This document shows, in pieces, positions 8,447 through 17,008 of a DNA stretch of 62,067 nucleotides. The DNA comes from Streptomyces sp. CB01580. GTDB lineage: Bacteria; Actinomycetota; Actinomycetes; Streptomycetales; Streptomycetaceae. The position numbers and the translations under genes were made by a program. The notes below the pieces were generated by a model. The model did not search any database and had not been told where the DNA came from. It saw only the letters and a program-made list of their open reading frames with translations. The stretch lies in assembly GCF_001905795.1 (NCBI RefSeq), contig NZ_LIXJ01000036.1:1-62067 (forward strand), in the 5' to 3' direction. The stretch's first letter is position 1, and each line of letters begins with the position of its first letter.

Positions 8447-9487
8447 TCACACCACGACGCCACACCCTGACCGGGCGGCGGTCCGCTTCGGCCTGGCGTC
8501 CGGGAACGGCAGATGCACGGGGCCCGGCATGAAACCTGATCGGGTGGCGGCCCGCCACTCGCGCGGCGAGACCCCGTAGGCGGCCCGGAACGCCCGGCTG
8601 AAGTGACTGGCGCTCACAAATCCCCAACGGGCCGCGACCGCGGCCACGGTCCCCCTGCCCGCCGTCAGGCGGGCGAGGTCCCGCCGACACATGTCCAGAC
8701 GCTGACGCTGGATCCAGCGGGTCACCGTCTCGCCCTCGAAGCGGAAGAGTTTGTGCAGGTACCGCACCGACAAGTGGTGGGCGGCCGCGATCCGCTCGGG
8801 CGAGAGGCCGGGGTCGCCGAGGTTGCGCAGGATGTGGTCCTTCACCCGGGCCAGGGTGGCGAGGGCCGCCTCCGGTGCCTCCGGGGCTGGCCGGCCGCGG
8901 CGCTCGTGGGCAAGCGCCGCAAGCAGGCCCAGCGCCGTGGTGGCGAGCCGGGATGCCTGGCGCGGCTCCAGCGAGCCGGCCGACCGGGAGAGAGACTCCA
9001 GATAGGCGGCCACGAGCCGACCGGTGCCGGTAGCGGTGTCGAAGGCCGTCGCGGTAAGCAGCTGCAGGTCCTCCTCCGAGACGCCCACGGCAGGTCGCGG
9101 CCAGTGGAAGGCCGTAAAGGCGAAAGGCTCCGGAAGCTCCATGACGAACGGCCGCCCGGCGTCGCAGAGCGCGAAGTCGCCAGGCCCCAGCTCCACCCGG
9201 CGACCGTCCTGGGCCAGCCGGGCCGTGCCGCGGTGCTGGAGCGTCAGCGTGAGGTGCTCATCCCCGCCGCAGGCAATCAGGCCGGCACTGCGCTCGACCC
9301 TCTGCGGGCCGGCCTGTACCAGGGAGACCTTCAGGGCACCCAGACGGTGGCTGGTGATGGTGGCGGGGGCGGGCAGATCCTCGAGCAAGGACACGTCCAG
9401 CGGTACGAACGTGCGGGAGACGGCCTCGTGCCAGTACTCGGCACGCTCGGCGGGTGATACCTCGGCGGTGTTCAGAAGGGCGGGCAT
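8447..9487 (-). CDS. AraC-family transcriptional regulator
   Basis: 346-aa regulator with an N-terminal AraC-binding-2 type sensor domain (begins PALLNTAEVSPAERAEYWHE; core TLTLQHRGTARLAQDGR) and two C-terminal helix-turn-helix units. The first HTH is around LSPERIAAAHHLSVRYLHKLF and the second WGFVSASHFSRAFRAAYG, closing with SPREWR. The ATG at 9487 is preferred to the GTG at 9493 because GAGAG lies about 6 nt upstream of it. It is convergent with the molybdenum hydroxylase operon and paralogous to the AraC gene at 9931-10998. What it senses and controls is not shown; the adjacent esterase relic may have been a target. Confidence 0.9.
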   Translation of the reverse strand: MPALLNTAEVSPAERAEYWHEAVSRTFVPLDVSLLEDLPAPATITSHRLGALKVSLVQAGPQRVERSAGLIACGGDEHLTLTLQHRGTARLAQDGRRVELGPGDFALCDAGRPFVMELPEPFAFTAFHWPRPAVGVSEEDLQLLTATAFDTATGTGRLVAAYLESLSRSAGSLEPRQASRLATTALGLLAALAHERRGRPAPEAPEAALATLARVKDHILRNLGDPGLSPERIAAAHHLSVRYLHKLFRFEGETVTRWIQRQRLDMCRRDLARLTAGRGTVAAVAARWGFVSASHFSRAFRAAYGVSPREWRAATRSGFMPGPVHLPFPDARPKRTAARSGCGVVV

Positions 9488-9513
9488 CAGCACTCTCGGT
9501 CAGTCGGCGGGGA

Positions 9514-9747
9514 TCATCGGGAACGGAGGTGCGAAGTGAGGTGTCGACGGCCTCGAACGACGCAGTGCGTTGGGTGCGCGGGCACGTCGAGCGGAAGGGC
9601 CTCATGTGCGGCCCCCCGGTAGTACATCGCCGGCACCGGCACACCCGCCTGACGGAATCCGGCCGCTGAGGCATCGCCCTCGTTCCGCACCACGCCAACC
9701 TCGACGGTGGCCACCTGCGCCGGGGGAAGCCCGGCGAGCCGGTCCAT
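9514..9747 (-). pseudogene. C-terminal relic of an alpha/beta-hydrolase (Aes/HSL-like esterase)
   Basis: The minus frame reads LPPAQVATVEVGVVRNEGD, then RQAGVPVPAMYYRGAAHEAL. This aligns with the conserved C-terminal strand and catalytic-His region of HSL-type esterases (usual form LPPALVLTAEADVLRDEGE, RYQGTIHDFV). The expected His is kept as AAHE, but the loop is altered. No N-terminal lid, GDSAGG nucleophile or oxyanion HGG is visible upstream in any frame, so only the last ~60 residues remain. The tail after about 9590 is non-homologous. Confidence 0.65.
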
Positions 9748-9930
9748 GGCGCGTGCAGGAACGGGGCAAGCCCCCCGCCTCTGCTGCGGCCCCGGGCCGC
9801 TGGTCGTCCCCGCACCGGCGCGTGTGGTCGCGGTGCGGGCAGCCGGGCCCGGACCAGCCGGCCGGAACGGATGCCGTGGTGGCTTCTCGGCGCGCGGATT
9901 CGCCCCGTCGGGCGGGCGGTTCGCGGCTCG

Positions 9931-10998
9931 TCAGCCGCCGCCGGTGGTCCGAAGCGCGCGCCACTCACGCGGCGAGACACCGTAGGCGGCACGGAAGGCC
10001 CGGCTGAAATGAGCCGGGTTGACGAAGCCCCATCGCTGCGCGACAGCCGACACGCTCGGCACGGTGCGGCCACGACGGCCCAGCTCGCGGGCGCACGCCT
10101 CCAGGCGGCGCTGCTGGACGAGGCGACCCACCGTCACCCCCTCGCTCTCGAAGAGCCGGTGCAGGTACCGCACGGAAATGTGATGGGCACGCGCGATCCT
10201 CTCGGGCCTCAGCTCCGGATCAGCCAGGTGGTTGTCGATGTACTCTCGCACCCGCCGGACCAGGTGCTCGTTCGGGGCGACCGGCTCGTCCGCCTTCCGT
10301 CCCGCGGCCTGCTGGGAGACGAGCACGCTCAGCAGGTCGGCGACGCTCCCGGCCAGTCGGTCGCCGACCGGAGCGGAAACGGAGCGCGCCGATGCTGCGA
10401 GGACGCCGAGGAAGGGCAGCAGCACCGGCCCGCACCCCTCCGTGGGGCCGACGGCCGTGCCCGCCACACACCGCAGGTCGCTCTCGGGCGCACCCAGCAG
10501 CCGCCGCGGCAGATGGAACAGGTGGGTGCGGAAGCGCTCCGGGTAGTCGACGGAGTACGGCCGCGCCGTGTCGTACAGTACGAGACCGCCCGGAGCCACC
10601 TCCGCCCGGCGCCCGTCCTGCTCGAGCACGGCCCGGCCCGACACCTGCACCCCGACCCCGACCTGCTGCTCGGTCCGCGGACCCCTCGAGATCAGCGCCG
10701 CAGTGCGCGAGACCCTGACCGCGTCCGCCTCCAGCGTCGAGAGGCGCACGTACCCGATCCGGTACGACTCCAAGTGAACCGCTCCGTATCGGGTGGAGAC
10801 TCGATTCCGTGAAAGGACTGAGTCATGGCACGTCCAGCGCTCCCCATGGCCTATGGGCGGTGCACATCGGGGGCGCACCAGTGCGGTGCCCGGGTTCGTA
10901 TCGGGCGCGACAGGCAGAGAACGGCGCATCGTTCGCCCCAGCAACGCGGTGGAGTGCCGCATCCATATCAGGGTGCGCATTGCGAAGCGCATCCGCAC
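9931..10998 (-). CDS. AraC-family transcriptional regulator, N-terminus doubtful
   Basis: Second AraC regulator, paralogous to 8447-9487. The sensor domain is clear from SYRIGYVRLSTLEADAVRVS onward. The DNA-binding half is intact: PERIARAHHISVRYLHRLFE, then WGFVNPAHFSRAFRAAYGVS. The reading frame is open up to 10998, but the first ~75 residues do not resemble the usual FW-rich N-terminus of this family, and no good ribosome-binding site marks a start. TTG and GTG codons near 10775 and 10750 could serve. The gene may be 5'-truncated, leaving a shortened sensor. A broken upstream boundary fits the surrounding decay. Confidence 0.75.
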   Translation of the reverse strand: MRMRFAMRTLIWMRHSTALLGRTMRRSLPVAPDTNPGTALVRPRCAPPIGHGERWTCHDSVLSRNRVSTRYGAVHLESYRIGYVRLSTLEADAVRVSRTAALISRGPRTEQQVGVGVQVSGRAVLEQDGRRAEVAPGGLVLYDTARPYSVDYPERFRTHLFHLPRRLLGAPESDLRCVAGTAVGPTEGCGPVLLPFLGVLAASARSVSAPVGDRLAGSVADLLSVLVSQQAAGRKADEPVAPNEHLVRRVREYIDNHLADPELRPERIARAHHISVRYLHRLFESEGVTVGRLVQQRRLEACARELGRRGRTVPSVSAVAQRWGFVNPAHFSRAFRAAYGVSPREWRALRTTGGG

Positions 10999-11226
10999 CG
11001 CCGATGCGGTTTTGGCGAGGGCGGGGCTGGTGGGACTGCTCAGCGAGAAAACAGCGTAGCCCGGCCGCTTGGAGCCGCTTGCGCTACTCGCGGAGCTCCT
11101 TCTTCTTCTGCGCCTCCGCCTTCGGCACCGGCTCCTGTCAGCAGTTCGCCGGACTACTCCGAGTGCGCCTGGACACCCCGGCCCCGCGGAATATCAGCTG
11201 CCCAGGCACCAGCCCCTCGGCCGGGC

Positions 11227-11886
11227 TCATTCCTCGGCCCGTTGGGTGATGGGCGCCTCGGTACGGTCGCCCAGGAATTCGTACCACCGGCGCTCCAGAC
11301 AGACGTAACGCACATCGGCTTCGACCAGGCTGAGGAATCCGGCCACAGTTTCGGACAGACGTTGCTGCAGCCCCGGGTCGATCAGCGTTCCGTCCTCCGC
11401 GAAGGCCTGGTAGCTGTTGGCAAGGCTGAACATGTCCGGGTAGACACGGGTACCGAGGTGCTCCAGGGGGACCCTCAACGCCCACAGCCCTCGGTTGCCG
11501 CCGACCAGGGACGGCGAGGCGGAGACAAGCATCGCGTGCTTGGTCTTGAACGGCTGTGGCCGCACACGCGAGACCCAGTCGATCGCGTTCTTCAGCAGGC
11601 CCGGCACGGAGGCGTTGTACTCGGGGGAGGAAATGACGAAGGCGTCGGCCTGCTCGATCCTGTCGCGCAGCAAAAGAGCGCCGTCCGGCAGCCCTTCCGC
11701 GGCCTCCGCGTCACCGTCGTACAAAGGCATGCCGAAATCGTGCATGGCAGCGTGGTCGACGCTGGCGCCTGTGTCGGAAATCAGCCGGGCCACGAGCGAC
11801 GCGAGGCGGGCGTTGGATGAATCGGCCCGCAGTGCGGCGCCGAAGACAAGCACCCGCAGCGGGCCTGGCTGGGCCTCCGTCGGCAT
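11227..11886 (-). CDS. NADPH-dependent FMN reductase family protein
   Basis: Flavodoxin-like NAD(P)H:FMN oxidoreductase (219 aa). The phosphate-binding loop GAALRADSSNARL near residue 15 matches the family GSxRxxSxN pattern. SPEYNASVPGLLKNAIDWVS (about 95-114) is the diagnostic FMN-binding and dimer block. It may supply reduced flavin or reduce quinones, azo dyes or chromate-like compounds; the partner is unknown. ATG 11886 is chosen because homology starts at PLRVLVFGA; the frame is open further upstream only through an IS5 relic. It is on the minus strand, downstream of that relic. Confidence 0.88.
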   Translation of the reverse strand: MPTEAQPGPLRVLVFGAALRADSSNARLASLVARLISDTGASVDHAAMHDFGMPLYDGDAEAAEGLPDGALLLRDRIEQADAFVISSPEYNASVPGLLKNAIDWVSRVRPQPFKTKHAMLVSASPSLVGGNRGLWALRVPLEHLGTRVYPDMFSLANSYQAFAEDGTLIDPGLQQRLSETVAGFLSLVEADVRYVCLERRWYEFLGDRTEAPITQRAEE

Positions 11887-12004
11887 GTGGTACGTCCTTT
11901 CGTCGCAGGGGCCCGTGCTTGGCCCGGGCACCACGCGGACCATTGGTTCCATGCTGAGGCCTTCACTATCCAGGGGCCGGAAGAGCTCGCCCGAAGGAAG
12001 GAGG

Positions 12005-12240
12005 AGCTTCAGCCGGTTGATAAGTCGCTCGACGGTCTCGCGATCACGGTAAAGACCGGCGTCGAAAGTGACGGGACGACCGCCGGCTGCCCTTCCTCTT
12101 GCGGTTGGCCACCTGGCCCTTCTTCTCCGGGATAACCGCCTTGGTGCGGTGTCTATGCAGGTGGACGGCGATTGGCACGGGACGAGTACGCCTTGCCCGC
12201 GGCGACCCAGACGGCCCCGGACCGTCGCGGAGGTCCTGTC
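12005..12240 (-). mobile_element. IS5-family transposase relic, frameshifted
   Basis: Three minus-strand frames each hold part of one transposase: GKAYSSRANRR (12180-12212), then HRTKAVIPEKKGQVANRKRK (about 12085-12150), then RPVTFDAGLYRDRETVERLI (to about 12007). Joined in this order they match the catalytic D and E regions of an IS5-family DDE transposase. At least two frameshifts separate them. The N-terminal half and the ends of the element are missing. The relic lies directly upstream of the FMN reductase gene. Confidence 0.8.
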
Positions 12241-12463
12241 GCCCCCGGACGACCTCCCCCTCTTCTGCGGCATGTCGGCCGGGTTCGAAGACGTCACAGC
12301 GGGCGACGCCCGCATAGGCCGGGCGCCGCTCGACGAAACGGTCACGTTCGTCGACGGTCTCTGACACCGTCCCTCTTCGGCCCATCAACGAGCCGTTTCA
12401 TGCCGCACCCACATAGCGTTTCATATGCCACATTGCGCACGTAATTCCAATGAAAGGCATGTC

Positions 12464-13191
12464 ATGAAGATCGCAGTCATCGGCGGTACCGGACTGATCG
12501 GGGCGCAGGTCGTCAAGACTTGAACGCCACCGGACACGAGGCGGTACCGCACTCGCAGTCCACCGGAGTCGACGTCATCAGCGGCCAGGGACTGGACGAG
12601 GCGGTGGCGGGAGCCGACGTCGTCGTCAACCTGACGAACTCCCCGACCTTCGACGAAGCATCCCCGGCCTTCTTCCGGACCTCGATGGACAACCTCCTGG
12701 CCGCGGCTCACAAGGGCGGCGTCGGCCACTTCGTCATCCTCTCGATCGTCGGCACCGACCGGGTTCCGGAGCTGGACTACTACCGGGCCAAGACGCTCCA
12801 AGAGAACATCCTCGCGGCCGGGCCGATCCCCTACTCGATCGTCCGAGCCACGCAATTCATGGAGTTCATGGACGCCGTCCTGTCCTGGACCACCGACGGC
12901 GACACCGTCCGGCTGCCCGCCACGCCGATCCAGCCGATCGCGTCCAAGGACGTGGCCAGCGCAGTGGCGGAGGTCGCCGTCGGCGCCCCGCTGAACGGCA
13001 GGCGCAACATCGCAGGCCCCGAGATCTTCAACCTGGACGAGCTGGGCCGGGTCGCCCTCTCCCACAAGGGCGACAACCGCACCGTCGTCACCGACCCCAC
13101 CGCCGGCATGTTCGCCGCCGTCAAGGGCGACGTCCTCACCGACAAGAACGCGCACCTCGCCCCCACCCGCTACACCGACTGGCTCTCCTGA
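12464..13191 (+). pseudogene. NmrA/SDR-type NAD(P)-binding protein, one-base frameshift
   Basis: ATG 12464 follows a GAAAGG ribosome-binding site and encodes MKIAVIGGTGLIGAQVVK, a complete dinucleotide-binding GGTGLIG motif. It then hits TGA at 12521. One base lower in frame, the sequence continues as LNATGHEAVPHS and runs to 13191 with full family similarity (VVNLTNSPTFD, YYRAKTLQE, PYSIVRATQF). Loss of one C in ACTCTG (now ACTTG) near 12520 explains the break. A TTG at 12520 could start a 223-aa product without the cofactor-binding loop, which would probably be inactive. A sequencing error is the main alternative. Confidence 0.85.
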
Positions 13192-13492
13192 CATCCCCGC
13201 CTCCCGCGTGTCCTGTCCCAGCCCGGCGGTCTTCTCGTTGCGCGCGCCGGGTGCCGCGGCTTGAGCCGGATGGGGATCCGGCTGCGGTCCCCCGATCCCA
13301 GGTCAGGCGGAGGGGGAATCGCATGCAGCCATTCGGTCCCGCCGAGCCACGGCTCTCGGGGTGGGACGGGCCTGTGGACGTCGAGACGGTCGCCCGCCGG
13401 CCTGGTGCTGGATGCGCCAGTTTCCGGTGGGCCCAGCGGTCCCGGATTGTCACTGACTGGACAGGTGGAGCAGATGCGGGAGGCAGACAATC

Positions 13493-13774
13493 TTGGATGT
13501 CTATGAGGCGGTCACGAGCCGGCGGGCTGTGCGCGGGTTCAGCGACCGGCCCGTTACGAGGCAGGTGCTGGAGCGGGTCCTGTCCGCCGCGGCTTGGGCG
13601 CCGTCTGGATCGAACGTCCAGCCGTGGTGCGCCTACGTGGTGACCGGTAGGCCGCTGGCCGAGCTCAAGAGGCGCGCCGGTGAGCGCGTGGCGGCAGCCG
13701 ACCCCTGGGACGAGATGCCGATGAACTCGCGGAGCGCTGCGTTGGTCAGCGCCTCGGAGGGGGTGCTCCGGTGA
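13493..13774 (+). pseudogene. Nitroreductase, N-terminal fragment
   Basis: The frame begins at TTG 13493 (GGGAGG 9 nt upstream) and encodes DVYEAVTSRRAVRGFSDRPV, then AAAWAPSGSNVQPWCAYVVT. These are the N-terminal FMN-binding segments of the nitroreductase family. Similarity ends at about AADPWDE (near 13710) and the frame stops at 13774 after 93 residues, against about 200-220 expected. The central and C-terminal FMN/dimer regions are absent. The product cannot be a normal nitroreductase. Confidence 0.8.
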
Positions 13775-13779
13775 GGTCA

Positions 13780-13930
13780 CCGCTCTGGAGGTCGATCCCC
13801 AGATTCCGGTACCGGTCCCGCAGCCCTCGAGTAGTCCTCGCCCATCACCTCGGGCAGGAACTCCAGCTCGATGTCGTCGCCGATCTCCGCGACGTGCGGT
13901 TCCTTGTTGAGCGGCGAAGGTCTTCCCTGA
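13780..13930 (-). other. Unrecognised minus-strand coding relic
   Basis: The minus strand reads LNKEPHVAEIGDDIELEFLP then EVMGEDY, and in the next frame GLRDRYRNLGIDLQSGDLTG. The two pieces look like consecutive parts of one acidic protein with a frameshift near 13845. I do not recognise the family; a phage structural or tail-assembly protein is only a guess. No start is visible upstream. The remainder of 13775-14024 holds nothing I can name. Confidence 0.3.
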
Positions 13931-14024
13931 CATGAAGGCTCCCTGGGCATACCTCAGGTCTCAGCTCCGTCACAGACCCCGTACCCATTACAACCACGAT
14001 CCTGAAGACTGACAGTCTCACCAC

Positions 14025-14666
14025 GTGGAGATAGCTGAACTCGTTCTGGAGTACGTGAAGACTCTGGTGTGGCCCGTGGTCACACTCACCCTGGTGTGGG
14101 GCCTGCGTGCACACATTCAGTACGCATTCACGCGCATGACCAGATTGGAGACGCCAGCAGGCGCAATCGAGTTCGAGGCTGACGCGCGGGAGGTCCGACA
14201 GAACGCAGAAGAACTGTCCACGAACTCCGCCTCCGACAATCCGACCTCTGCGGGATCTGATGAACCAGTGCCTGAACAGGAAGAGAGTCCACAAGTTCCA
14301 TCTCCACAGGATGCCCAGCAGGAATTCGACATTTACGAGTCTGCGAGAATCACAGCTATCCGTTCCCCTGCACTTTCCGTTATCCGCAGCTGGGACTTCC
14401 TCCAGGAGGATCTCACCCATGCCTTGAATCAGCGCCGAATCCCCGACCCTCCGAACGGCGATCGATGGCACCCTTGGGATATTTCATGGGAGCACCTGCA
14501 CAGACTGGGCCTTGAGCCCGGAGCAGTGAGCGTTTACATGTCACTGAAAGACCTATGGGACAGAGCAGCACACACTCGCACCGTGGTCACTCCGCAAGCC
14601 GCGAATAACTTCATCGCCAGCTGCCGCGACCTTTCGCACCAGGTGAACGTCAGATACCACACGTAG
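14025..14666 (+). CDS. Hypothetical single-pass membrane protein
   Basis: 213 aa from GTG 14025. One membrane helix is predicted near the N-terminus (VKTLVWPVVTLTLVWGL), followed by a basic then acidic stretch, a Ser/Glu/Pro-rich linker (about 60-95) and a soluble C-terminal domain rich in Trp, His and Leu (WHPWDISWEHLHRLGL). I do not recognise the family. The gene has visibly lower third-position GC and more A/T-ending codons than its neighbours, suggesting recent transfer. It is isolated between a truncated nitroreductase and the 3' end of the PaoABC-like operon. Similar membrane-anchored small proteins occur in phage- or plasmid-derived islands, but this is only context. Confidence 0.7.
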   Translation: MEIAELVLEYVKTLVWPVVTLTLVWGLRAHIQYAFTRMTRLETPAGAIEFEADAREVRQNAEELSTNSASDNPTSAGSDEPVPEQEESPQVPSPQDAQQEFDIYESARITAIRSPALSVIRSWDFLQEDLTHALNQRRIPDPPNGDRWHPWDISWEHLHRLGLEPGAVSVYMSLKDLWDRAAHTRTVVTPQAANNFIASCRDLSHQVNVRYHT

Positions 14667-14770
14667 CACTCAACGGCTGCCGCCTGTCTACTCATGCCAA
14701 AGAGCTTCGCGCAGCGACTGGGTGAGGAGATTGTTGGTCGCGTCGGCAAACCGGCACCGTTGTCACGGAT

Positions 14771-16999
14771 TCAGTTATCCATCAGTGGTAGACCGGGCAG
14801 CACCTTCTCGATGGTGATGGGGAAGTCGCGCACGCGTACGCCGGTGGCGTTGAACACCGCGTTGGCGACCGACGCACCGGCCCCGCAGATGCCCAGCTCG
14901 CCGACGCCTTTCGCGCCCAGGACGTTGGCCTTGTCGTCGTACCCGTCAAGGACGACCGCGTCGATGTCGGGGACGTCGGCGTGGACCGGCACCAGGTATT
15001 GCGCGAAGTCCCGGTTGACGAAGGCGCCGGATCGCAGGTCGACCACGGCCTCTTCTTCGAGGGCCGCGCCGACTCCCCAGATCATGCCGCCGATCAGCTG
15101 CGAGCGGGCCGTCTTCGCGTTGAGTACGCGGCCCACCGAGAACACGCCGAGCATCCGCCGCAGACGGATTTCGGCGGTGTCCGCGTCGACCCCCACTTCG
15201 GCGAAATGGGCCCCGTAGGTGTTGATCGAGTAGTCCGTGTAGTTCGGATCATCGCCCATGAAGCGGGTACCGCCCTCCGCCTCGAACCCTTCTGGATGGT
15301 TGCGTGCGATGATCTCGCTCAGCGCCTCGGACGCTCTGCCAACAACCACGTTGCCATTCGAGAACACGGCGTCTGCCGGGTCCAGGCCATGCAGCGGAGA
15401 GCGCGTGTCGCCGCGCGCCTCGGCCAGAAGCTGCTCGCGCAGGGCCATGCACGCACCGTGCACCGCATTGCTCGAGCTGGCGGCGCCCCACGAGCCGCCG
15501 GACCCCCAGCTGGTGGGAAACTCGGAACGCCCGAGCTCGATCCGCACCCGATCGGGCGGCAGTCCGAGCCCGTCGGACGCGACCTGAGTCAGGACGGTGT
15601 ACGTGCCCGTGCCGAGATCGGTCATGTCCGTCTGGACGACGGCGGTGCCGTCAGCCTCCAACCGCACCCGCGCTGCTGCCGGCCCTTGGAAGTGCCCGCG
15701 GATGGCGGCCGACATGCCGTAGCCGACCAGCCACCGCCCGTCGCGCACACTCGCCGGGGTGGCGGGGCGGTGCTCCCAGCCGAACCGGCGCGCGCCTTCG
15801 CGCAGGCACTCGACCAGGTGCCGGTCGCTGTACGGTACGTCTCGCTCGGGGTCGACGGTGGGCTCGTTGAGGATCCGCAGCTCGACCGGGTCCATCCCCA
15901 GCGCATGGGCCAGCTCGTCCATCGCCGACTCGACCGCCAGCATGCCCGGCGCTTCGCCCGGCGCGCGTACGTCCGTCCCAGGCGGCAGATCGAGCGGCGC
16001 AAGCCGGTGGCTGGTCAACCGGTGGGGTGCGGCGTAGAGACTGCGGGTCGTGGCGGCGGTCTGCTCGGCGTACTCCACGTCGGGGTTGGTGTGCATGGTG
16101 ACGTCATGGGCGATCGCGGTCAGCCGTCCGTCCTGCTCCGCGCCCAGTCGAACCCGCTGGCTGGATGTGGGACGGTTGCCTACGAGCTGGAAGATCTGCT
16201 GCCTGGTCATCGCGACCTTGACCGGTTGGCGCAATTCGCGAGCGGCGAGCGCCGCCAGGATCGTCTCGGAATGGATGCCCAGCTTGGAGCCGAATCCCCC
16301 GCCGACGAAGGGGGTGACGATGTGGACCCGCTCCGGGTCGATCCGAAGCGTGCCGGCGACCGAGGCCCGCGCCGCGTCGACGATCTGGCAGCTGACGTAG
16401 ACGACCAGGTCCTCGTCGCGCGGTTCCACCAGACACGCGTGCGGTTCCATCGGCATCGAGAGCTCGTACGGCGTCGTGTACTGCTGGTCGACCTTCACCG
16501 CCGCACTGTCGAACCCGGCATCGAAATCGCCGACCGCAGTGTCGGTGGGGATACCGGCGTTGACCACCTTCGGGATGTACACCTCGTCTTCCTGCTCGGC
16601 AAAGTTGAAACGTCCGCGCACGCCGGTGTATCTGACTTCGACCAGATCGGCCGCCGCTCGGGCCTGTTCGAGGGATGTGGCGACGACGAGCGCCACCGGC
16701 TCGCCGTAATAGTGGATGTCGGGACCGGTCAGTACCGGCTGGGCGCGCCAGTACTCGGACGGAACGGACTCATCACGGACCCCCTGGGCGGGGGCATTGT
16801 GATAGGTCATCACCATCTTTACGCCAGGTGCGCGTTCGGCGCTCTCGGTGTCGATCCGGGTGATGCGGCCTTTGCCGATCGTTGCGCCGACGATGAACCC
16901 GTAGAGAGGTTGGCCGGCCCCCCACTGCTCGTAGGCGTATGTGGCCCGGCCGGAGACCTTCAACGGGCCGTCGACGCGGTTCAGTGCTTGCCCGATCAT
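14771..16999 (-). CDS. paoC: Aldehyde oxidase molybdopterin subunit, PaoC/YagR-like
   Basis: 742-aa large subunit of a xanthine-oxidase-family enzyme of the PaoABC type, which oxidises aromatic and other aldehydes to acids. It begins MIGQALNRVDGPLKVSGRAT, the compact start typical of YagR. It has PFVGGGFGSK and DVRAPGEAPGMLAVESAMDE, and the catalytic glutamate lies in GAKGVGELGICGAG near the C-terminus. Its stop lies about 100 bp past the 14025 gene. It is the third gene of a minus-strand operon, 9 bp after the FAD subunit. No PaoD chaperone gene is present in the window, although E. coli PaoC needs one, so it must be elsewhere. Confidence 0.93.
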   Translation of the reverse strand: MIGQALNRVDGPLKVSGRATYAYEQWGAGQPLYGFIVGATIGKGRITRIDTESAERAPGVKMVMTYHNAPAQGVRDESVPSEYWRAQPVLTGPDIHYYGEPVALVVATSLEQARAAADLVEVRYTGVRGRFNFAEQEDEVYIPKVVNAGIPTDTAVGDFDAGFDSAAVKVDQQYTTPYELSMPMEPHACLVEPRDEDLVVYVSCQIVDAARASVAGTLRIDPERVHIVTPFVGGGFGSKLGIHSETILAALAARELRQPVKVAMTRQQIFQLVGNRPTSSQRVRLGAEQDGRLTAIAHDVTMHTNPDVEYAEQTAATTRSLYAAPHRLTSHRLAPLDLPPGTDVRAPGEAPGMLAVESAMDELAHALGMDPVELRILNEPTVDPERDVPYSDRHLVECLREGARRFGWEHRPATPASVRDGRWLVGYGMSAAIRGHFQGPAAARVRLEADGTAVVQTDMTDLGTGTYTVLTQVASDGLGLPPDRVRIELGRSEFPTSWGSGGSWGAASSSNAVHGACMALREQLLAEARGDTRSPLHGLDPADAVFSNGNVVVGRASEALSEIIARNHPEGFEAEGGTRFMGDDPNYTDYSINTYGAHFAEVGVDADTAEIRLRRMLGVFSVGRVLNAKTARSQLIGGMIWGVGAALEEEAVVDLRSGAFVNRDFAQYLVPVHADVPDIDAVVLDGYDDKANVLGAKGVGELGICGAGASVANAVFNATGVRVRDFPITIEKVLPGLPLMDN

Positions 17000-17008
17000 C
17001 TCGTCTCC

